64,000 nt of DNA. Origin: Acidovorax sp. Leaf191 (lineage in GTDB: Bacteria; Pseudomonadota; Gammaproteobacteria; Burkholderiales; Burkholderiaceae_C). The position numbers were made by a program, and so were the translations under genes. Positions 51,913 to 60,544 of the stretch are shown in pieces; the stretch's first letter is position 1; each line of letters opens with the position of its first letter. Location: assembly GCF_001424425.1 (NCBI RefSeq), contig NZ_LMPT01000019.1:204508-268507 (forward strand). Reading direction: 5' to 3'. The notes below the pieces were generated by a model that was given only the letters and a program-made list of their open reading frames with translations, made no database searches and had not been told where the DNA came from.

Positions 51913-52283
51913 GGGGTGATTTCCTGTTCGTGATCGGGTTCCAGGAACTCCAGCTGGTTACCGGCCGGGTCCTTGACGTAAAAGCGCAGATAGCCGGGCA
52001 GCGCGCGGTTCTCCACCAGCGGCAGGTCGGCCTGCAGCAGGCGGTGGCGCAGGGCCGGCAGGTCCTGCACTTCGAATGCCAGGTGCGACACCGCGGGCGC
52101 GGGCTGCCAGTGCTCGGTGGGCACCAGGTCGATGCGCTGGGTGCCCGCGGCAAAGCGCAGCGTGTTGCCCGCCTGCAGGCGCACCTCGGGCAGGCCCAGC
52201 AGGCTGGCGTAAAAGCGCCGGATGGGCGCCTCGGCACCGGCCGGAAAGGCCAGCTGCACGTGGTTGATGGACTGGATGCTCAT
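51909..52283 (-). CDS. VOC-superfamily (glyoxalase-like) protein in the ssu operon
   Basis: A 124-residue single-domain protein of the vicinal-oxygen-chelate superfamily. Putative metal ligands are H8 (INHVQLAF), H67 (VSHLAFEV) and E112 (NQLEFLEP). Its function is unknown. It sits between ssuD and ssuC, 23 bases after ssuD and overlapping ssuC, with a GAGGAG ribosome site. A role in handling aldehydes released by desulfonation, or a cleavage of a sulfur compound, is possible but unproven. Confidence 0.78.
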   Translation of the reverse strand: MSIQSINHVQLAFPAGAEAPIRRFYASLLGLPEVRLQAGNTLRFAAGTQRIDLVPTEHWQPAPAVSHLAFEVQDLPALRHRLLQADLPLVENRALPGYLRFYVKDPAGNQLEFLEPDHEQEITP

Positions 52284-52306
52284 GGCGTGGCTCCTCGTCG
52301 GTGCGG

Positions 52307-53470
52307 TCAGCTTTGCGAAGCGCGTGGCACGAAGTCGTTGGCCACGGTTTCGCCGAACGGACCCAGCGGATTGCCGCCGGTGAGCTTCTCGCGCACGCCC
52401 ATCGGCAGCAGCGGGAACACCAGCTCGGCAAAGCGGTAGGTTTCTTCGAGATGGGGGTAACCCGACAGCACGAAGTGGTCGAGCCCCAGGTCTGCGTATT
52501 CCTTGATGCGGGCAGCCACGGTCTCAGGGTCGCCCACCAGGGCCGTGCCCGCGCCACCGCGCACCAGGCCCACGCCCGCCCACAGGTTGGGGCTGATCTC
52601 GAGGTCAGCGCGGCTGCGCTTCACGCCACCGGCATGCAGCGCGGCCATGCGGCGCTGGCCTTCGGAGTCCATGCGCGCAAAGACCGACTGCGCGCGCGCC
52701 ACGGTCTCGTCGTCCACATGGCTGATGAGCTCTTCGGCTGCGGACCAGGCCTGCGCCTCGGTCTCGCGCACGATGACGTGCAGGCGGATGCCGAAGTTGA
52801 CGGTGCGGCCGTGCCTGGCCGCACGGGCGCGCACGTCGGCCACCTTCTTGGCGACCTCGGCCGGGGGCTCGCCCCAGGTGAGGTAGGTCTCGACCTGCTC
52901 AGCCGCCAGGTCGTGCGCAGCGTCGGACGAGCCGCCGAAGTACACGGGCGGGTGCGGCTCCTGCAGCGGCGGGAACAGCAGCTTGGCGCCCTTGACGGAC
53001 AGGTGCTTGCCCTCGTAGTCGAAGGTCTCGCCCCGGTGGCTGCGTGTGAGGATCTCGCGCCAGATGCGGATGAACTCGGCCGACTGCTCGTAGCGCGTGG
53101 CGTGGTCCAGGAACACGCCGTCGCCCTCCAGCTCCGCGCGGTCACCACCGGTCACCAGGTTGATGAGCAAGCGCCCGCCCGACAGGCGGTCGAAGGTGGC
53201 GGCCATGCGGGCGGCCAGCGCGGGCTGGTGCAGGCCGGGGCGCACCGCGACCAGGAACTTGAGCTTTTTGGTGACCGCCAGCAGGCTCGATGCGATCACC
53301 CATGGGTCTTCGCAGGAACGGCCGGTGGGAATGAGCACGCCTTCGTAGCCCAGGCTGTCGGCGGCCACTGCCACCTGCTGCAGATACTCGAGGCTGAGTT
53401 GGCGTGCGCCCTTGGCCGTGCCAAGGTAACGGCTGTCGCCGTGGGTAGGGATGAACCAGTAGATTTTCAT
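52307..53470 (-). CDS. ssuD: FMNH2-dependent alkanesulfonate monooxygenase
   Basis: A 387-residue bacterial-luciferase-type monooxygenase. It closely follows Ssu[110 protein letters not shown] and [20 protein letters not shown]. It oxidises C1-C10 alkanesulfonates to aldehyde plus sulfite with reduced flavin from SsuE. The MKIYWF start is chosen over an upstream one in the same frame. Confidence 0.95.
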   Translation of the reverse strand: MKIYWFIPTHGDSRYLGTAKGARQLSLEYLQQVAVAADSLGYEGVLIPTGRSCEDPWVIASSLLAVTKKLKFLVAVRPGLHQPALAARMAATFDRLSGGRLLINLVTGGDRAELEGDGVFLDHATRYEQSAEFIRIWREILTRSHRGETFDYEGKHLSVKGAKLLFPPLQEPHPPVYFGGSSDAAHDLAAEQVETYLTWGEPPAEVAKKVADVRARAARHGRTVNFGIRLHVIVRETEAQAWSAAEELISHVDDETVARAQSVFARMDSEGQRRMAALHAGGVKRSRADLEISPNLWAGVGLVRGGAGTALVGDPETVAARIKEYADLGLDHFVLSGYPHLEETYRFAELVFPLLPMGVREKLTGGNPLGPFGETVANDFVPRASQS

Positions 53471-53496
53471 GGTGTCGCTTTGCCGTGTGGGGGTCA

Positions 53497-53718
53497 TCAA
53501 TAGGAGAAGGCCAGGCCGTAGCCCGCCAGCGAAAAGCCGAAACGCAATGGACAGGCCCGCATGCCTCCCGCCGCCACATCGGCACGCACACCGGCCTGCA
53601 CACGCCTGCGCGTGCGGACCAGCCTGCGCGCCGGCGCCTTCAGGCGCCAGGCGTTGGCCGTGGTGCGCAGCACGCGGCGTGCTGCATCGTGGACAGGGCT
53701 TGCGGAAGCGGTGGGCAT
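53497..53718 (-). CDS. Small Arg-rich protein upstream of ssuD
   Basis: A 73-residue open frame with an unusually good ribosome site (AAGGAG, 8 bases before the ATG). The protein is basic ([20 protein letters not shown]) and ends with a hydrophobic tail ([16 protein letters not shown]). No family is recognised. It lies 26 bases before ssuD in the operon. It may be a genuine small protein or a leader peptide that affects ssuD translation. Confidence 0.5.
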   Translation of the reverse strand: MPTASASPVHDAARRVLRTTANAWRLKAPARRLVRTRRRVQAGVRADVAAGGMRACPLRFGFSLAGYGLAFSY

Positions 53719-53778
53719 GTCAGGGCTCCTTGGTTTCAATTGCGGCGGACTGTGTGACCCGAGACCGTAAAAACTGGC

Positions 53779-53886
53779 GCTGCCAAGGCCAGTGCCAACG
53801 TGGAACCGGCTTTGCCGGGCCACCGGTGGCGTCCCCCTCCCGCGCAGCAAGAGAGGGGGAAGGCGCGAAGCGACTCAGGGGGTGCA
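53779..53886 (-). repeat. Intergenic structured repeat, family B copy 4
   Basis: On the minus strand this copy is almost identical to those at 6953 and 8366: CACCCCCTGAGTCGCTTCGC at its start, CCCCCTCTCTTG with GGGAGGGGG, and a CTGGCC inverted end. It begins 4 bases past the stop of the ssuA copy at 53891, in the same orientation relative to transcription as the plus-strand copies. Confidence 0.8.
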
Positions 53887-53890
53887 CCCT

Positions 53891-54850
53891 CTACCACGGC
53901 GAGCGCGCCACATCGCGCACCTGGATGCGCTGGGGGATCAGCTTCAGGTTGAAGAAGGTGTCGGCGATCTTTTGCTGCTCGGCCAGGATCTCGGGCGTCA
54001 CCGGGCCGGTGCCGTACTCGGCACGCGACGTGGACAGATCGAGCACGGACTTGGGGATGCCGAAGAGCGGGGCCAGTTCGGCCGCCAGCAGGTCGCGGTT
54101 GACCTTGGCCCAGATGTCGATCTTGTTGAGCTCTTCGATGGCGATGCGCAGTACGTCGGTGTTCTTGTCGGCGTACTGCAGCGACGAGAAGTAGTACGCG
54201 CGGTTGCCCACCACGCCCGTGGCGTCGGCCAGCAGGCGGGCGTCCAGCGTCTTTTCGGCCGCGGCGGCGAACGGGTCCCAGATCACCCAGGCGTCCACAG
54301 AGCCCTTCTCGAAAGCGGCGCGCGCATCCGCGGGCGGCAGGAAGGCCACGTTCACGTCGCTGTACTTCAGGCCGTGCTTTTCCAACAGCTTGACCAGGAA
54401 GTAGTGCACGTTGCTGCCCTTGTTGAGCGCGATCTTCTTGCCCTTGAGGTCGGCCACGGTCTTGATCGGCGAGCCCTTGGGCAGCAGCACGCTCTCGGCC
54501 TTGGGGCGGGGCACGGTGGCGGCCACGTAGGCCAACGGGGCGCCTGCAGCCTGCGCAAAGATCGGAGGGGCTTCGCCCACGTCGCCGAAGTCGATGGAGC
54601 CGACGTTCAGTGCTTCGAGCTGCACGGGGCCTGCGGTGAACTCGGTCCACTTGATGGAGACACCCAGCGGGGTCAAGCGCTTTTCCAGCGTGCCGCGGCC
54701 CTTGAGCAGGCTCAGGAAGCCCTTCTGGTGGCCGATGCGGAACTCACGCGCCGGGGTTGTTTGCGCCAATGCGCCGAAGGCCGGCAGCGCCACAGCGCTG
54801 GCCGCACCCTGGACGAGGCGGCGGCGGGACAGGGAGATCGAAGTCGTCAT
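53891..54850 (-). CDS. ssuA: Aliphatic sulfonate-binding protein, SsuA type (second copy)
   Basis: A 319-residue periplasmic SsuA-family protein. The signal peptide runs through RRRLVQGAASAVALPAFGAL (twin-arginine-like). The mature protein has FRIGHQKGFLSLLKGRGTLE, IKWTEFTAGPVQLEALNVGS, the PPIFAQAAGAPLAYVAA segment and AWVIWDPFAAAAEK. It is closely paralogous to the next gene upstream (54894). Three binding proteins may widen substrate range. A family B repeat follows its stop. Confidence 0.9.
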   Translation of the reverse strand: MTTSISLSRRRLVQGAASAVALPAFGALAQTTPAREFRIGHQKGFLSLLKGRGTLEKRLTPLGVSIKWTEFTAGPVQLEALNVGSIDFGDVGEAPPIFAQAAGAPLAYVAATVPRPKAESVLLPKGSPIKTVADLKGKKIALNKGSNVHYFLVKLLEKHGLKYSDVNVAFLPPADARAAFEKGSVDAWVIWDPFAAAAEKTLDARLLADATGVVGNRAYYFSSLQYADKNTDVLRIAIEELNKIDIWAKVNRDLLAAELAPLFGIPKSVLDLSTSRAEYGTGPVTPEILAEQQKIADTFFNLKLIPQRIQVRDVARSPW

Positions 54851-54893
54851 GGTGTTCTTCTGAAAATGGATGCGTGTGCAACAGGCCGGGGCA

Positions 54894-55937
54894 TCAGGGC
54901 TGTGCGCCGAGCACCACGGCGTCGCTCACCTTGATGGCCTTGGGGATCAGCTTCAGCTCGAAGAACGTGTCGGCGATCTTTTGCTGGTCGGCCGCCACCG
55001 CAGGCGTGATGGGCTTGACGTTGAATTCATAGCGCTGCAGCGCCAGCTCGACCACGTCCACCGGCAGACCTTGCAGCGGCGCGATCAGCTCTGCGGCCTG
55101 GCGCAGGTTCTTCTTGAGCCAGATGCCTTGCGCCACCGAGTCTTCGAACAGCGCCGCGATCACCTTGGGGTTCTTGGTGACGAAGTCGCGCGCACCCAGG
55201 TAGTACTGGTAGTTGTTGACCACACCGCCCGTGCCGTCGGCCAGCACGCGGGCGCCGGTGGCTTTTTCAGCCGCGGCCTGGAACGGGTCCCAGATCACCC
55301 AGGCATCCACGTTCTTGCTTTCGAACGCGGCACGGCCGTCGGCCGGGGCGAGGTACACAGGCGTGATGTCGGACAGCTTGAGGCCGTTCTTCTCCAGCTG
55401 CTTGACCAGCAGGTAGTGCACGTTGCTGCCCTTGTTGAGCGCGATCTTCTTTCCCTTGAGGTCGGCCACCGACTTGATGGGCGAGTCCTTGGCGACCAGG
55501 ATGGCCTCGGCGCGCGGTGCGGCGGGGTCGTGGCCGAAGTAGACGAACTTGGCACCGGCGGCCTGGCCGAAGATGGGAGGCGCCTCGCCGACATAGCCGA
55601 CGTCTACCGCACCCACGTTCAGGCCTTCCAGCAGTTGGGGGCCCGCCGGGAACTCGACCCACTTCACGCCGAAGCCCAGGGGCGCGAGCTTCTTCTCCAG
55701 CGTGCCCGTGGCCTTTTGCAGCACGAACAGGCTGGCGGCCTTTTGGTAGCCGATGCGCAGCTCGCCCTTGGTCTGGGCCTGCACCGGCTGTGCCAGCAGG
55801 AAGGCGGCGATCAGCACGAAGGCCGTGAAGACCACGAAGCCGATGAACATGTTGCGCAGGGCGGCCAGGCCGCCGGCGCGCGGGGCATGTTGCGCGCGGT
55901 CTGAACTGGCTGCGCCGTCGCGTGTCAATGTGCTCAT
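54894..55937 (-). CDS. ssuA: Aliphatic sulfonate-binding protein with extended N terminus (first copy)
   Basis: A 347-residue SsuA-family binding protein. The mature part matches its paralogues (LRIGYQKAASLFVLQKATGT, VKWVEFPAGPQLLEGLNVGA, WVIWDPFQAAAEK). Unusually, the hydrophobic signal segment (MFIGFVVFTAFVLIAAFLLA) is preceded by about 35 polar residues, longer than a normal signal peptide; it may act as an uncleaved anchor or use a long Sec signal. The ATG before STLTRDG has AAAGGA about 9 bases upstream and is preferred; an ATG 7 codons earlier lacks a site. Confidence 0.85.
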   Translation of the reverse strand: MSTLTRDGAASSDRAQHAPRAGGLAALRNMFIGFVVFTAFVLIAAFLLAQPVQAQTKGELRIGYQKAASLFVLQKATGTLEKKLAPLGFGVKWVEFPAGPQLLEGLNVGAVDVGYVGEAPPIFGQAAGAKFVYFGHDPAAPRAEAILVAKDSPIKSVADLKGKKIALNKGSNVHYLLVKQLEKNGLKLSDITPVYLAPADGRAAFESKNVDAWVIWDPFQAAAEKATGARVLADGTGGVVNNYQYYLGARDFVTKNPKVIAALFEDSVAQGIWLKKNLRQAAELIAPLQGLPVDVVELALQRYEFNVKPITPAVAADQQKIADTFFELKLIPKAIKVSDAVVLGAQP

Positions 55938-56113
55938 GGTGAATGTCCTTTGAATCATGGAAAAAAGTGGCGTCTGTCTGAACCCGGGCAGTGCTCCGCC
56001 CAGCCCACCGCTCGGGGCAGCGGGCCTGTAAAAAAAGGGGAACGAGAAATGCGGGAGCCCGGCCGCGCCGCAACACCCCCACGGTGGGGTGCGCGCAGGG
56101 CGGGCGGCGCCCG

Positions 56114-56704
56114 TCAGACGCTACATCGCACCTGCGAGAAGTGCACCGGCGCAAAACGCGTGGCCTGGGCGGGCGAGGGGCGCAGGGTTTCCGTGACGAG
56201 CACGTTCACGGCGTCGTCCAGCCGTGTGGCGATGTCTTCGTTCACGTGGTAGGCGCCTTCGGGCGTCAGCGTGACCTGGGCGTCGGTGGCATAGATGCCG
56301 GGCAGGATGCTCTTGGCACCCAGCGACTGCAGCACGGGGCGCAGCGCATAGTCCAGCGCCAGCATGTGGTGCGGACTGCCGCCGGTGGCCAGGGGCAGCA
56401 CGATCTTGCCCTTGAGCGCCGTCTGCGGCAGCAGGTCCAGAAAGACCTTGAGCACGCCGCTGTACGCGGCCTTGTAGACCGGCGTGGCCACCACCAGCAC
56501 GCTGGCCTGGGCCACTTGGTCCACGGCACCCACGACAGTGGGATGGCCGAAGTCAGCCAGCAGCAGGGCCTGGGGCGACAGGTCGCGGATGTGGATACGG
56601 TCCACCAGCGCACCGCGCACCGTCAGGCGCTGGGCGACAGCGTCCAGCAGAGCGGCGGAGCGGGAACGCTCGGAGGGGCTGCCGGCGATGAGAAGAGCGG
56701 ACAT
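56114..56704 (-). CDS. ssuE: NAD(P)H-dependent FMN reductase
   Basis: A 196-residue flavodoxin-fold reductase of the SsuE family. The flavin phosphate loop is AGSPSERSRS (residues 7-16), and further family segments are VVATPVYKAAYSGVLKVFLD and LPLATGGSPHHMLALDYALR. It supplies FMNH2 to SsuD and possibly to the FMN monooxygenase at 28440. It precedes the ssuA copies by 176 bases. Confidence 0.93.
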   Translation of the reverse strand: MSALLIAGSPSERSRSAALLDAVAQRLTVRGALVDRIHIRDLSPQALLLADFGHPTVVGAVDQVAQASVLVVATPVYKAAYSGVLKVFLDLLPQTALKGKIVLPLATGGSPHHMLALDYALRPVLQSLGAKSILPGIYATDAQVTLTPEGAYHVNEDIATRLDDAVNVLVTETLRPSPAQATRFAPVHFSQVRCSV

Positions 56705-56732
56705 GAGAGAGGATTCCAGAGGGCGTGGTCAG

Positions 56733-56817
56733 ACCAGCGCCACCGTGGATCCGGCTTCGCCGGGCCACGGGTGGCGCCCCTTGAGGGGAGGCGGCCGCAG
56801 GGCCGCTTCGGGGTGAA
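56733..56817 (-). repeat. Intergenic structured repeat, family B copy 5
   Basis: On the minus strand CACCCCGAAGCGGCC, later CCTCCCCTCAAGGGG, then CCCGTGGCCCGGCGAAGCCG and GGTGGCGCTGG. It is a diverged member of the family, starting 2 bases past the stop of the sulfate-binding protein gene. Confidence 0.65.
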
Positions 56818-56818
56818 A

Positions 56819-57841
56819 TTACTTCTTGGTGTAGATCTGGTCGAAGCTGGCGTTGTCGGCAAAGTGCTCCTTGGCCGCCTTGTCCCAGCCACCGAACGCG
56901 TCGTTGATGGTGAACAGGTTCAACTTGGGGAACTGCTTGGCGTACTTGGCCTTGGCCTTGTCGGACACGGCCGGGCGGTAAAAGTGCTTGCCGGCGATGT
57001 CCTGGCCTTCTTCGGTGTACAGGTACTGCAGGTAGGCCTCGGCCACGGCGCGCGTGCCCTTCTTGTCCACGTTCTTGTCCACCACCGTCACGGCGGGCTC
57101 GGCCAGGATGGAGATCGAGGGGGCGATCACGTCGAACTTGGTGCCGAATTCCTTTTCCAGCAGGTAGGCCTCGTTCTCCCAGGCGATCAACACGTCGCCC
57201 TGGTTGCGCTGGGCAAACGTGATGGTGGAGCCGCGCGCGCCGGTGTCCAGCACGGGCACGTTGCCGTACAGCTTGGCCACGAAGTCCTTGGCCTTGGCGT
57301 CGCCGCCGTACTTGCGCTTGGCGAATTCCCACGCGGCCAGGTAGTTCCAGCGGGCGCCGCCCGAGGTTTTGGGGTTGGGCGTGATCACGCTGATGCCGGG
57401 CTTGACGAGGTCGTCCCAGTCCTTGATGCCCTTGGGGTTGCCCTGGCGCACCACCAGCACGATGGTCGAGGTGTAGGGCGAGCTGTTGTGGGGCAGGCGC
57501 TTTTGCCAGTCCTTGGGGATCCAGCCGCCGTTGGTGTGCAGCGCGTCGGTGTCGCCGGCCAGCGCCAGGGTGGCGACGTCGGCCTCCAGCCCGTCGATGA
57601 TGGAGCGCGCCTGCTTGCCCGAGCCGCCGTGGCTTTGCTTGACGGTCACGTCCTGGCCGGTCTTGGCTTTCCAGTGCTTGGCGAATGCCTGGTTGAAGTC
57701 GACATACAGCTCGCGGGTGGGGTCGTACGACACGTTGAGCAGCGTCACGGACTGGGCAAACGACGGCAATGCCGTCAGGGCCAAGCTGCCCACCAGGGCG
57801 GCGGCGAAGGGAAACTTGATAAAGTCGCGGCGAAAGTTCAT
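56819..57841 (-). CDS. sbp: Sulfate ABC transporter periplasmic binding protein
   Basis: A 340-residue sulfate/thiosulfate-binding protein of the Sbp/CysP family. The signal peptide ends ALPSFAQ. Mature features include [20 protein letters not shown] near the N terminus, [20 protein letters not shown], a GDTDAL segment, [15 protein letters not shown], and [11 protein letters not shown]. It is the first gene of this minus-strand series, and no sulfate permease genes (cysTWA) are in the window, so they must lie elsewhere. The ATG before NFRRDF is chosen over one 18 codons upstream. Confidence 0.93.
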   Translation of the reverse strand: MNFRRDFIKFPFAAALVGSLALTALPSFAQSVTLLNVSYDPTRELYVDFNQAFAKHWKAKTGQDVTVKQSHGGSGKQARSIIDGLEADVATLALAGDTDALHTNGGWIPKDWQKRLPHNSSPYTSTIVLVVRQGNPKGIKDWDDLVKPGISVITPNPKTSGGARWNYLAAWEFAKRKYGGDAKAKDFVAKLYGNVPVLDTGARGSTITFAQRNQGDVLIAWENEAYLLEKEFGTKFDVIAPSISILAEPAVTVVDKNVDKKGTRAVAEAYLQYLYTEEGQDIAGKHFYRPAVSDKAKAKYAKQFPKLNLFTINDAFGGWDKAAKEHFADNASFDQIYTKK

Positions 57842-58014
57842 TGGGAGGCCTCTTTTTTGGAATGCTGAACGGTGCAATTCACCGATGAAGCGCATTCTGA
57901 AAGCCCCTCTACAAAACTGGAACTACTGAGATTTCAGTTCTTTATATCCAAATCATCTGAGCCGCACCACCTCCAGGACGCGGCTCACCCCACATTCATA
58001 CACAAGGAAACCCC
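57842..58014. promoter_or_regulatory. Divergent promoter region of sbp and yggX
   Basis: This 173-base gap serves the minus-strand sulfur genes and the plus-strand yggX. It is AT-rich at 57890-57960 and contains an interrupted dyad GAACTACTGAGATTTCAGTTC (57920-57940), beside TTTATATCC. A CysB-type activator site is expected here, but no consensus can be asserted. AAGGAAACCCC precedes the yggX ATG. Confidence 0.45.
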
Positions 58015-58287
58015 ATGGCACGCACCGTCCAATGCATCAAGCTCAACAAGGAAGCCGAGGGCCTCGACTTTCCGCCCTACCCCGGCGAGCTGGGCAAGCG
58101 CATCTGGGAAAGTGTGAGCAAGGAAGCGTGGGCCGGCTGGCTCAAGCACCAGACCATGCTGGTCAATGAAAACCGCCTGAACCTGGCCGACGCCCGCGCC
58201 CGCCAGTACTTGGCGCGGCAGATGGAAAACCATTTCTTTGGCGGTGGCGCAGATGCTGCGGCCGGCTACGTGCCCCCCAGCGAGTAA
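58015..58287 (+). CDS. yggX: Fe(2+)-trafficking / oxidative damage protection protein YggX
   Basis: A 90-residue protein with the YggX pattern: [36 protein letters not shown], and [20 protein letters not shown]. The conserved N-terminal cysteine is C7. YggX protects iron-sulfur proteins from oxidative damage and is thought to move Fe(II). It fits near sulfite reductase and other Fe-S enzymes, but its placement may be incidental. Confidence 0.93.
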   Translation: MARTVQCIKLNKEAEGLDFPPYPGELGKRIWESVSKEAWAGWLKHQTMLVNENRLNLADARARQYLARQMENHFFGGGADAAAGYVPPSE

Positions 58288-58351
58288 GCAGCGAACCGCG
58301 CACCCTTTCGCACCCGTCGCAACAATCAGTCAGCACACACGTCCAAGCCTC

Positions 58352-60406
58352 ATGTCCGAACCAGTGGACTGGCTGCCGGACGGCACCCCCTACAGCCCCC
58401 GCTTCGGCGACCGCTACCACAGTGAAAAAGGCGGCCTGGACCAGGCCCGCCACGTTTTTCTGCACGGCTGCGGCCTGCCCGCGGCGTGGGCGGGGCAGCC
58501 GCAATGGCGCATTCTGGAAACCGGGTTCGGCTTCGGGCTGAACTTCCTGGTGACCTGGGCTGCCTGGCGGGCCGACCCCGCACGCCCCACCCTGCTGCAC
58601 TTCGTGTCGACCGAGGCGTGGCCCGTGAGCGCGGCCGACCTGCTGCGCGCCACCACGGCCCACCCCGACCTAGCGCCGCTGGCCGAGGAACTGCACCGCC
58701 AATGGTGGGGCCTGCTGCCGGGCGTGCACCGGCTGCGCTTTGACGAAGGCCGTGTGCTGCTCACCCTGTATGTGGGCGACACGCAGGCCATGCTGCGCGC
58801 GCAGAGCCTGACGGTGGACGCGGTCTACCTGGACGGCTTCAGCCCCCAGCGCAACCCCGAGATCTGGGACCTGCACACCCTCAAAGCCGTGGCACGCTGC
58901 TGCCGCCGCGGCACCCGCCTGGCCACCTGGACCATTGCGCGGGCCGTGCGCGACGCGCTGGCGCAGTGCGGCTTCGACGTAAGCCGCGTGCCGGGCGTGC
59001 CGCCCAAGCGCGACAACCTGCATGCGGTGTACGACCCGCGCTGGGAGCCCCGCACATCCCGCAAGGATGGGCGCCAGGATGCCGCCGGGACCGCCCCGCG
59101 GCCACCCGGCCGCTGCATCGTCGTCGGCGGCGGGCTGGCCGGAGCAGCCACGGCCGCCAGCCTGGCGCGGCGCGGCTGGCAAGTGCAGGTGCTGGACCAG
59201 GCCGACGCCCCCGCGGCGGGCGCATCCGGCCTGCCCGCAGGCGTGTTCGCCCCCCATGTGTCGCCGGACGACAGCGTGCTGTCGCGCCTGTCGCGCAGCG
59301 GGGTGCGCACCACGCTGCAACAGGCCGCCTGGCTGCTGCGCGAAGGGGCGGACTGGACCCCCAGCGGCGTGCTGGAGCACCGCACCGACGGCACGCCGGG
59401 CCTGGGCGCCGGCTGGGCCGACGGAGCCGGCGCGGACTGGAGCGAGGCCGCCAGCGCCGACGCCCTGCAGGCCGCCGGCCTGCCGTTGTCCACCACCGCA
59501 TGCTGGCACCACCAGGGCGGCTGGGTGCGGCCACCCCGCCTGGTGGCCGCGCTGATGGCGCAACCGGGCATCGAGTGGCAGGGTCGGTGCAAGGTGGCGC
59601 AATGGCGGCGCGTGGACCCCGCGCCCGCGGACGCCCCAGCGCCTGAGCACGCAGACGCCGCCCCTGACACAGCGGCCCAGACGGCCCCGCCGGGCACTGC
59701 CGGCCACTGGCAGGCTCTGGACGAACAGGGCCATGTGCTGGCACAAGCACCCGTCGTCGTCATCGCGGCAGGGGCCGGCAGCTTGCCATTGCTGCCAGCT
59801 CACTGGCAGTTGCAGCCGGTGCGCGGCCAGGTGTCCTGGGGGGCTGCATCAACCGCTGCGGAGGCCCCGCGCGTGCCGTTTCCGGTCAACGGCCACGGCA
59901 ACCTGGTGCCCCGGTTTCCCCCAAGCGACGGCAACAATGACACCCACACCGAGAGCGCGCCCCCTGCCACCGCCTGGGTCATGGGCTCCACCTTCGAGCG
60001 CGATGTGAGCGCCCTGCCCCCTTCGCCCGCCGACCAGCAGGCCGCGCACGCCACCAACTGGGCCAAGCTGCAGACGCTGCTCCCGGCTGTGGCGCAGCAG
60101 CTACAGCCTGCTTTCGCCACGGTGCTGCCCGTGGGTGGAGGCCCCGGTGCAGACGCCAGCCCGACGCCACCAGCCGCTGCGGTCCAGTCCTGGGCCGCCG
60201 TCCGCTGCACGGCCGCCGACCGCCTGCCCATCGTCGGCCCGGTCGACCCTGCCACCCTGCCCGGCATCTGGGCCTGCACCGCCATGGGGGCCCGCGGCCT
60301 CACGCTGGGGCTGCTGTGCGCAGAACTGCTGGCCGCCAGGCTGCAGGGCGAGCCCCTGCCGCTGGACGCCAGACTGGCCAGGGCCCTGGGCAGCGAGCGG
60401 CTTTGA
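58352..60406 (+). CDS. mnmC: Bifunctional tRNA wobble-uridine enzyme MnmC
   Basis: A 684-residue fusion. Residues ~1-245 are the MnmC2-type methyltransferase (MSEPVDWLPDGTPYSPRFGD, LETGFGFGLNFLVTWAAW, YLDGFSPQRNPEIWD). Residues ~255-684 are the FAD-dependent MnmC1-type oxidoreductase, with the dinucleotide fold IVVGGGLAGAATAASLARRG and a C-terminal LPGIWACTAMGARGLTLG. It converts cmnm5s2U34 to nm5 and then methylates it to mnm5s2U34 in tRNA. The ATG before SEPVDW is chosen; the frame extends into the end of yggX. Confidence 0.92.
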   Translation: MSEPVDWLPDGTPYSPRFGDRYHSEKGGLDQARHVFLHGCGLPAAWAGQPQWRILETGFGFGLNFLVTWAAWRADPARPTLLHFVSTEAWPVSAADLLRATTAHPDLAPLAEELHRQWWGLLPGVHRLRFDEGRVLLTLYVGDTQAMLRAQSLTVDAVYLDGFSPQRNPEIWDLHTLKAVARCCRRGTRLATWTIARAVRDALAQCGFDVSRVPGVPPKRDNLHAVYDPRWEPRTSRKDGRQDAAGTAPRPPGRCIVVGGGLAGAATAASLARRGWQVQVLDQADAPAAGASGLPAGVFAPHVSPDDSVLSRLSRSGVRTTLQQAAWLLREGADWTPSGVLEHRTDGTPGLGAGWADGAGADWSEAASADALQAAGLPLSTTACWHHQGGWVRPPRLVAALMAQPGIEWQGRCKVAQWRRVDPAPADAPAPEHADAAPDTAAQTAPPGTAGHWQALDEQGHVLAQAPVVVIAAGAGSLPLLPAHWQLQPVRGQVSWGAASTAAEAPRVPFPVNGHGNLVPRFPPSDGNNDTHTESAPPATAWVMGSTFERDVSALPPSPADQQAAHATNWAKLQTLLPAVAQQLQPAFATVLPVGGGPGADASPTPPAAAVQSWAAVRCTAADRLPIVGPVDPATLPGIWACTAMGARGLTLGLLCAELLAARLQGEPLPLDARLARALGSERL

Positions 60407-60467
60407 CGGGACGGCAGCCCCTGCAGGGCTGGGCACTGCAACCCCGCCACATCCCGCATCAATCCTT

Positions 60468-60523
60468 GCTTATATGAAAAAAGACATACTGGAAGTCAAA
60501 AACAATAGTTTGTTTTCATAAGC
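60468..60523. promoter_or_regulatory. Widely spaced dyad upstream of the cysI cluster
   Basis: GCTTATATGAAAA (60468-60480) and TTTTCATAAGC (60513-60523) are near-complementary arms separated by 32 bases in an AT-rich stretch, 22 bases before the start of the permease gene. The arms resemble those before ssuF copy 2 (45939-45969). It is a candidate activator (CysB) site or promoter region. Confidence 0.45.
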
Positions 60524-60544
60524 GAGGCCTCTACATTCGCTGCC

